DNA of 16,291 nucleotides from Oscillospiraceae bacterium. Lineage in GTDB: Bacteria > Bacillota > Clostridia > Oscillospirales > Oscillospiraceae. Below, piece by piece: positions 12,579-16,291 of the stretch; within the stretch, counting starts at the first letter, position 1, and each line of letters begins with the position of its first letter. Under the pieces are notes generated by a model. The model was given only the letters and a program-made list of their open reading frames with translations, did not search any database and was not told the origin of the DNA. The stretch spans positions 1-16,291 of the forward strand of contig JAHHSH010000041.1 in NCBI GenBank assembly GCA_020025345.1. The letters run 5' to 3'. Both the position numbers and the translations under genes were made by a program.

Positions 12579-13768
12579 TGTATCGACAGATCATCAATTT
12601 CCTCCGGGGCAATGTGCGTTTGCAGGTGGAAAGCCCCTGCCCGGAGCGGGTGGTAAACCTCTGCGCCGCCCATGAGATTCCCTTTTGGGATCTACAGTGG
12701 AAGGATGCAGCCACTTTTACCGTGACTACCACCCGCCGCGGCCTTCGCCTTCTGCAAGAGGTGACAGGGGAGACAACGTGTACCATCACGCCGCTGGCAG
12801 AGCGGGGGGCACCCACACTGCTGCTTCGTTTTCGCCGCCGCTATGTGCTGCTGGGGGCGCTGGCCCTCTTTCTCATACTGCTGCTGTACGGCAATCTCTT
12901 TATCTGGGAATTCCGCGTCAGCGGCAATCACACTGTACCGACGGAGACCATTCTCCGTGCCTTGGAGGACTACGGCCTGCAGGTAGGGTGTTTCGGCATG
13001 GACGTCGATCAGGAGGATATGCGCAATCATGTGCTGCTGGCGCTGCCCGACGTGTCATGGATGGCGGTGAATGTGAAAGGCTGCGTGGCCCATGTGCAGG
13101 TGGTGGAGCGGAAGCGACCACCCCGCCGTGTGGAGGAGCACGAGGTCAGCAATGTGGTGGCGCGGTGCGCCGGACTTGTGACCCGGGTGGAGGCGCTGGA
13201 CGGCGTGGCGCAGGTGGCGGTGGGGAACACGGTCACGGAGGGGCAGCTTTTGATCTCCGGCGTCATGGATACGGGGCGAACGGGAGTGCGGCTGCTCCAC
13301 GGTATGGGGCAGGTGGAGGCCAGAACATGGCACGAATTGTCGGTACTGGTGCCGCTGGAGGGACAGCGGCATGAGGTGCCGGAGACTTCCACGCGCTTTT
13401 CGGTGGATTTTGGAAAACACCGCATAAAATTATATGGAAAGGGTAGCATGACAGGGGTAAATTGTGATAAAATAATACACTACACCCCGTGGACGCTGCC
13501 CGGCGGCTTTCGTTTGCCCATCACATGGGTGACAGAGCGCACTACCGGCTATAGCGCCGCACCGCAGGAAAAAACGGTGACGGAGGCACGGCAGGAGGGG
13601 GAAGCGGCAGCCTTGGCGCTTTTGGAGCAGCAGCTGCCGCCCGGCAGCAGCGTTACGGATACCCGTTTTGCCGCAGCGCAGCGGGATGGCTGTTTGCTGG
13701 TAACGCTGAAGGCGGAATGTCTGGAGGAGATCGGCACCCAGGTGGTGCTGCCGGCGGCGCAGCCGTAA
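12578..13768 (+). CDS. yqfD: Sporulation protein YqfD
   Basis: A 396-aa single-pass membrane protein conserved in endospore formers, required at a mother-cell stage of sporulation in Bacillus (stage IV-type; family knowledge). The N-terminal domain begins MYRQIINFLRGNVRLQVE. A basic stretch (RFRRRYV) leads into the transmembrane helix (about 90-110). A POTRA/FtsQ-like beginning, FRVSGNHTVPTETILRALE (about 112-130), continues into the extracytoplasmic region with VNVKGCVAHVQVVERKRPP. Coupled to yqfC by a TAATG overlap and to the phoH-like gene by another. Oddity: bases 13421-13485 are strikingly AT-rich for this gene, with rare-looking codons (ATA, TTA), and contain a promoter-like pair. Confidence 0.93.
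   Translation: MYRQIINFLRGNVRLQVESPCPERVVNLCAAHEIPFWDLQWKDAATFTVTTTRRGLRLLQEVTGETTCTITPLAERGAPTLLLRFRRRYVLLGALALFLILLLYGNLFIWEFRVSGNHTVPTETILRALEDYGLQVGCFGMDVDQEDMRNHVLLALPDVSWMAVNVKGCVAHVQVVERKRPPRRVEEHEVSNVVARCAGLVTRVEALDGVAQVAVGNTVTEGQLLISGVMDTGRTGVRLLHGMGQVEARTWHELSVLVPLEGQRHEVPETSTRFSVDFGKHRIKLYGKGSMTGVNCDKIIHYTPWTLPGGFRLPITWVTERTTGYSAAPQEKTVTEARQEGEAAALALLEQQLPPGSSVTDTRFAAAQRDGCLLVTLKAECLEEIGTQVVLPAAQP
13448..13476 (+). promoter_or_regulatory. Candidate internal promoter inside yqfD
   Basis: ATGACA (13448-13453) and AATAAT (13471-13476) each match the sigma-A consensus at 5 of 6 positions and are exactly 17 bp apart, within an AT-rich patch of a GC-rich gene. It could supply the housekeeping genes phoH-like, ybeY and era outside sporulation. 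Confidence 0.4.
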
Positions 13769-13797
13769 TGATTTATTTGTCTGAAAAGAGGGACTCT

Positions 13798-14775
13798 ATG
13801 GAACAGCGCGTCAGTATTGAGAGAATGGAGGAGGCCATCAACCTCTTCGGTTCCTTTGACGAAAATATTCGCTTGCTGGAGTCGGAGTTGGAGGTATCTA
13901 CCGCCAACCGCTCCGGTGAGCTGTGCATCAACGGTGATGTGGAAAATGTGATGCTGGCAACCAAGGCAGTGGAGGCGCTGCTGACACTGGCCGGACGCGG
14001 CGAGACGATTACCGAGCAGCATGTGCGCTATGTGATCGGCCTTTGCCGCAGTGGGCAGGCCGATCGGATTTCGGAGCTGACACAGGATGTGATCTGCATC
14101 ACCTCCAAGGGACGGCCTGTGAAGCCCAAGACCATCGGACAAAAGCAGTATGTGGATTCGGTGATGCATCAGACGGTGACCATCGGCGTAGGCCCTGCCG
14201 GTACGGGCAAAACGTATCTGGCGGTGGCGGCGGCAGTAGCCGCCTTCCGGGACAAGCAGGTCAACCGCATCATTCTGACCCGGCCTGCCGTGGAGGCGGG
14301 CGAGCGGCTGGGCTTTTTGCCCGGTGACCTGCAGTCCAAGGTAGATCCCTACCTGCGCCCGCTGTATGATGCGCTTTTTGATATGCTGGGCGCGGAGACG
14401 TACCAGAAATATCTGGAACGGGGCAACATCGAGGTGGCGCCCCTTGCCTATATGCGTGGCCGCACGCTGGATGACAGCTTCATCATCCTCGATGAGGCCC
14501 AGAATACCAGCCGCGAGCAGATGAAGATGTTCCTCACCCGTATGGGTTTTGGATCCAAGGTGGTCATCACCGGCGACATCACCCAGATCGACCTGCCCGG
14601 CGACAAGCCCAGCGGCCTCAAGGAGGCCATGAAGGTGCTGCGCGGCGTGGAGGGCGTGGGCATCTGCGAACTTTCCCAGCAGGACGTGGTACGCCATGTG
14701 ATGGTGCAGCGCATCATTGAGGCCTATGCCAAGTATGAAAATCGCGGCGCCAGCCGCAGCGGAAAGGGGAAATAA
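13798..14775 (+). CDS. PhoH-like ATPase (PhoL)
   Basis: A 325-aa cytosolic P-loop ATPase of the PhoH family, linked to RNA metabolism and ribosome maturation and commonly encoded next to ybeY. An N-terminal domain (about 1-100, including INLFGSFDENIRLLESEL) precedes the PhoH domain. Walker A is GPAGTGKT (132-139), Walker B is FIILDEAQNT (228-237), and the downstream FLTRMGFGSKVVITGD motif senses the nucleotide. TRPAVEAGERLGFLPGD is the family's signature. I chose ATG 13798 (MEQRVSIERM, the usual beginning) with AAAAGAGGGA just upstream. An in-frame ATG at 13768 overlaps the yqfD stop and would add 10 residues by coupling; it cannot be ruled out. Confidence 0.93.
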   Translation: MEQRVSIERMEEAINLFGSFDENIRLLESELEVSTANRSGELCINGDVENVMLATKAVEALLTLAGRGETITEQHVRYVIGLCRSGQADRISELTQDVICITSKGRPVKPKTIGQKQYVDSVMHQTVTIGVGPAGTGKTYLAVAAAVAAFRDKQVNRIILTRPAVEAGERLGFLPGDLQSKVDPYLRPLYDALFDMLGAETYQKYLERGNIEVAPLAYMRGRTLDDSFIILDEAQNTSREQMKMFLTRMGFGSKVVITGDITQIDLPGDKPSGLKEAMKVLRGVEGVGICELSQQDVVRHVMVQRIIEAYAKYENRGASRSGKGK

Positions 14776-14778
14776 TTG

Positions 14779-15285
14779 ATGGCAAAACGACACTATATCC
14801 CGGTGACGGCGGACGTCCCCGGCGCATCCAGTGACAGCAATTGTGCCCTCATCCGCAAGACCATCCGCACCGTCCTTTTGATGGAGGGCGTGGACTTGGG
14901 CTGCGAGGTGGATGTGCTGTTGACCAATGACGAGGGCATCCATCAGATCAATCTCGATATGCGCGATGTAGACCGTCCCACCGATGTATTGAGCTTCCCG
15001 GAGTTCGAGTTTACCCCCGGTGAGCCGCCCACGGCGGAAACGGCTGCGGACTTGTGCGACCCAGCCACAGGGCTGCTGCCCTTGGGCGACATGGTGCTCT
15101 CTATGGAGCGGGTGAAGGCGCAGGCCACGGAGTACGGCCATTCCAAGCGCCGGGAGCTTGCCTACCTTGTGACCCACTCTGCGCTCCATCTGCTGGGCTA
15201 CGATCATCTGGACGAAGGCCCCATGAAAGCCCAAATGCGCGCCCGGGAAGAGGCAGTGATGGCTGCCATGGAACTGGAACGATAA
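14779..15285 (+). CDS. ybeY: Endoribonuclease YbeY (16S rRNA maturation)
   Basis: A 168-aa single-strand-specific zinc endoribonuclease that acts in 16S rRNA 3'-end processing and ribosome quality control. The zinc site HSALHLLGYDH (133-143; His133, His137, His143) is intact, and NLDMRDVDRPTDVLSFPEFE (58-77) carries the conserved TDVLSFP element. The ATG at 14779 follows the PhoH-like stop by 3 nt, with GGAAAGGGGA (14761-14770) as ribosome binding site; a TTG at 14776 is adjacent and less likely. Between TDVLSFP and the LGDMVLS strand lies a longer Pro/Thr/Glu/Ala loop (about 78-98), as in many clostridial versions. Confidence 0.96.
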   Translation: MAKRHYIPVTADVPGASSDSNCALIRKTIRTVLLMEGVDLGCEVDVLLTNDEGIHQINLDMRDVDRPTDVLSFPEFEFTPGEPPTAETAADLCDPATGLLPLGDMVLSMERVKAQATEYGHSKRRELAYLVTHSALHLLGYDHLDEGPMKAQMRAREEAVMAAMELER

Positions 15286-15305
15286 AAGAGGGAGGAAACG
15301 ACGAG

Positions 15306-15479
15306 ATGATGGCTAATATTGCGATTTTGGCGGCAACGGTTCTGGCCTTGTTGTTTCCCGCGTGCTTGATTACTGCCATTCGAAGTGAAGATGAAAAAAC
15401 CGCATCCAGCAGTAAGGCGAAGGCCTGTGTGCTTTTTGCTGCCATTGTCTTTTTGCTGGGTGTGCTGATCAATTCATGA
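15306..15479 (+). CDS. 57-aa two-helix membrane protein of unknown function
   Basis: A small protein starting MMANIAILAA at 15306, 10 nt after GGAGG (15291-15295). It has two hydrophobic helices (about 5-25 and 39-56) joined by a short hydrophilic loop (RSEDEKTASSSKAK), so a helical hairpin in the membrane is likely. It lies 20 nt after ybeY on the same strand and is probably co-transcribed. In many Firmicutes this slot holds dgkA, another small membrane protein, but this one is far shorter and lacks DgkA motifs. I do not recognise the family. The good ribosome binding site, operon position and clean two-helix pattern support a real gene. Confidence 0.65.
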   Translation: MMANIAILAATVLALLFPACLITAIRSEDEKTASSSKAKACVLFAAIVFLLGVLINS

Positions 15480-15509
15480 GATGCCGTACTTCGGAGAATG
15501 AATTGTCCC

Positions 15510-15559
15510 AGCGGCAGGAGTTTGCCGCTATAAAGTGTTTACATGCGCCATATGGCGCA
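15510..15559 (+). promoter_or_regulatory. Two inverted repeats upstream of era
   Basis: AGCGGCA (15510-15516) pairs with TGCCGCT (15523-15529), a 7-bp hairpin with a 6-nt loop. It is followed by TGCGCCATATGGCGCA (15544-15559), a perfect 16-bp palindrome ending 27 nt before the era SD. Neither has a T-run, so they are not typical terminators. They may be an operator or structured leader in the 117-bp gap before era. Confidence 0.45.
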
Positions 15560-15596
15560 AGAAAATATTATGCTCAAAGAAAGTTGAGGATCACCT

Positions 15597-16291
15597 ATGA
15601 GTAACATTACAAAAACTGCTATGATCACGGTCTGCGGACGCCCGAACGTGGGCAAGTCCAGCCTGACCAACGCACTGGTGGGCGAGAAGATCGCCATCGT
15701 TTCCAACAAGCCCCAGACCACCCGCAACCGCATTTACGGCGTGGTGAACCGGGATGACACCCAGTATGTGCTGCTGGACACCCCGGGTCTGCATAAAGCC
15801 CGCTCCCGTCTGGGAGACTACATGGTGAAGGTGGTGCGGGAGAGTCTTGCCCAGGTGGAGGCCGCCCTGCTGCTGGTGGAGCCCATCGCCCATGTGGGTG
15901 AGCCGGAGAAGATTCTGCTCAGTCGCATTGCGGAGGAGAAAATCCCCGTGATTTTGTGCATCAATAAGGTGGATACGGTGGAGAACAAGGGCCAGCTCCT
16001 GGAGGTCATTGCCGCCTATAATGAGTACTACAATCATTTTGAAGCGATCATTCCCATCTCCGCCCGTACCGGCGACGGTTTGGACGAGCTGATGGAGCAG
16101 ATGAGCAAATACGCCCAGGAGGGCCCCCAGCTGTTCCCCGATGGCATGACCACCGATCAGCCCGATGCGCAGGTTTGCGCGGAGATCGTGCGGGAAAAGA
16201 TGCTGCTGTGCCTGGAAAAGGAGATTCCCCATGGTACGGCCATGGAGGTGACCCGCTTTACAGAGCGTGAAAACGGCATCATTGATCTGGA
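15597..16291 (+). CDS. era: GTPase Era (3' end outside the window)
   Basis: The first 231 codons of Era, an essential GTPase that binds the 16S rRNA 3' end and helps 30S assembly; it acts with YbeY, encoded two genes upstream. G motifs: G1 GRPNVGKS (14-21), G2 around KPQTTRNRI with Thr41/42, G3 DTPG (61-64), G4 NKVD (123-126), G5 ISAR (154-157). KPQTTR and DTPGLHK identify Era rather than Der or other TrmE-like GTPases. The C-terminal KH domain is only beginning at the window's end. The ATG at 15597 has TGAGGA 7 nt upstream; the ATG at 15570 is followed at once by an in-frame stop. A 117-bp gap with two inverted repeats precedes it. Confidence 0.96.
   Translation, partial: MSNITKTAMITVCGRPNVGKSSLTNALVGEKIAIVSNKPQTTRNRIYGVVNRDDTQYVLLDTPGLHKARSRLGDYMVKVVRESLAQVEAALLLVEPIAHVGEPEKILLSRIAEEKIPVILCINKVDTVENKGQLLEVIAAYNEYYNHFEAIIPISARTGDGLDELMEQMSKYAQEGPQLFPDGMTTDQPDAQVCAEIVREKMLLCLEKEIPHGTAMEVTRFTERENGIIDL

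Noticed and set aside
13549..15234. A 561-codon open frame antisense to the phoH-like and ybeY genes
   Set aside because: The sense strand has intact Walker motifs and the YbeY zinc site; the antisense translation has no family features.
15503..15571. A sigma-A promoter directly before era
   Set aside because: TTGTCC/TATAAA are 20 bp apart and TTTACA/TATTAT are 22 bp apart; both spacings are too far from 17 bp to support.
1..16291. CRISPR array, tRNA, rRNA, insertion sequence or prophage genes
   Set aside because: No spaced repeats, cloverleaf-type or rRNA sequence, transposase, integrase or phage structural genes were seen on either strand.

Overview
The window looks like chromosomal DNA from a GC-rich, endospore-forming Clostridia lineage, most like gut Oscillospiraceae-type Firmicutes. 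The evidence is Bacillota-type Shine-Dalgarno (SD) sites, sigma-A promoters with 17-18 bp spacing, an FMN riboswitch, the sporulation genes ylbJ, yqfC and yqfD, and the phoH-ybeY-era neighbourhood. The species cannot be fixed from the sequence alone.

Layout. (1) 1-1361: a lower-GC segment with a strong promoter, a possible 35-aa small ORF, a hairpin, and a secreted leucine-rich-repeat (BspA-like) lipoprotein ending in a terminator. (2) 1362-1758: no intact gene. It holds a decayed minus-strand coding remnant, a minus-strand terminator and one copy of an imperfect 16-bp direct repeat. (3) 1759-2321, minus: a dCMP deaminase with its own promoter. (4) 2347-4516, minus: an FMN-riboswitch operon of a RibU-type riboflavin transporter, a PNPOx-fold flavoprotein and a small alarmone synthetase. 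(5) 4539-6062, plus, divergent from (4): deoC and deoD, for deoxynucleoside breakdown. (6) 6118-7457: a BMP-family nucleoside-binding lipoprotein with its own promoter and terminator. (7) 7501-11279: a second promoter, a compact leader that can fold as an H-type pseudoknot over the ribosome binding site, then the ATPase and two permeases of a nucleoside ABC importer, ending in a UUCG terminator. (8) 11290-12189, minus: sporulation membrane protein YlbJ. (9) 12297-16291, plus: yqfC, yqfD, phoH-like, ybeY, a 57-aa two-helix membrane protein, and era, which runs off the window.

How the genes work together. Regions 5-7 form a nucleoside scavenging unit: the lipoprotein captures nucleosides, the ABC complex imports them, the purine nucleoside phosphorylase splits them to base plus (deoxy)ribose-1-phosphate, and DeoC feeds deoxyribose-5-phosphate into central metabolism. 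The nearby dCMP deaminase also serves nucleotide metabolism. Region 4 puts riboflavin import, a flavin-fold protein and a (p)ppGpp-type synthetase under one FMN sensor. Region 9 joins sporulation genes to RNA and ribosome maturation genes, with a candidate internal promoter between the two functions.

The most notable candidate for something undescribed is the ~64-nt leader at 7537-7600. Its two helices interleave in pseudoknot order, with loop lengths that suit a pseudoknot, and the second helix covers part of the SD of a nucleoside importer gene. I do not recognise it as a known riboswitch class.
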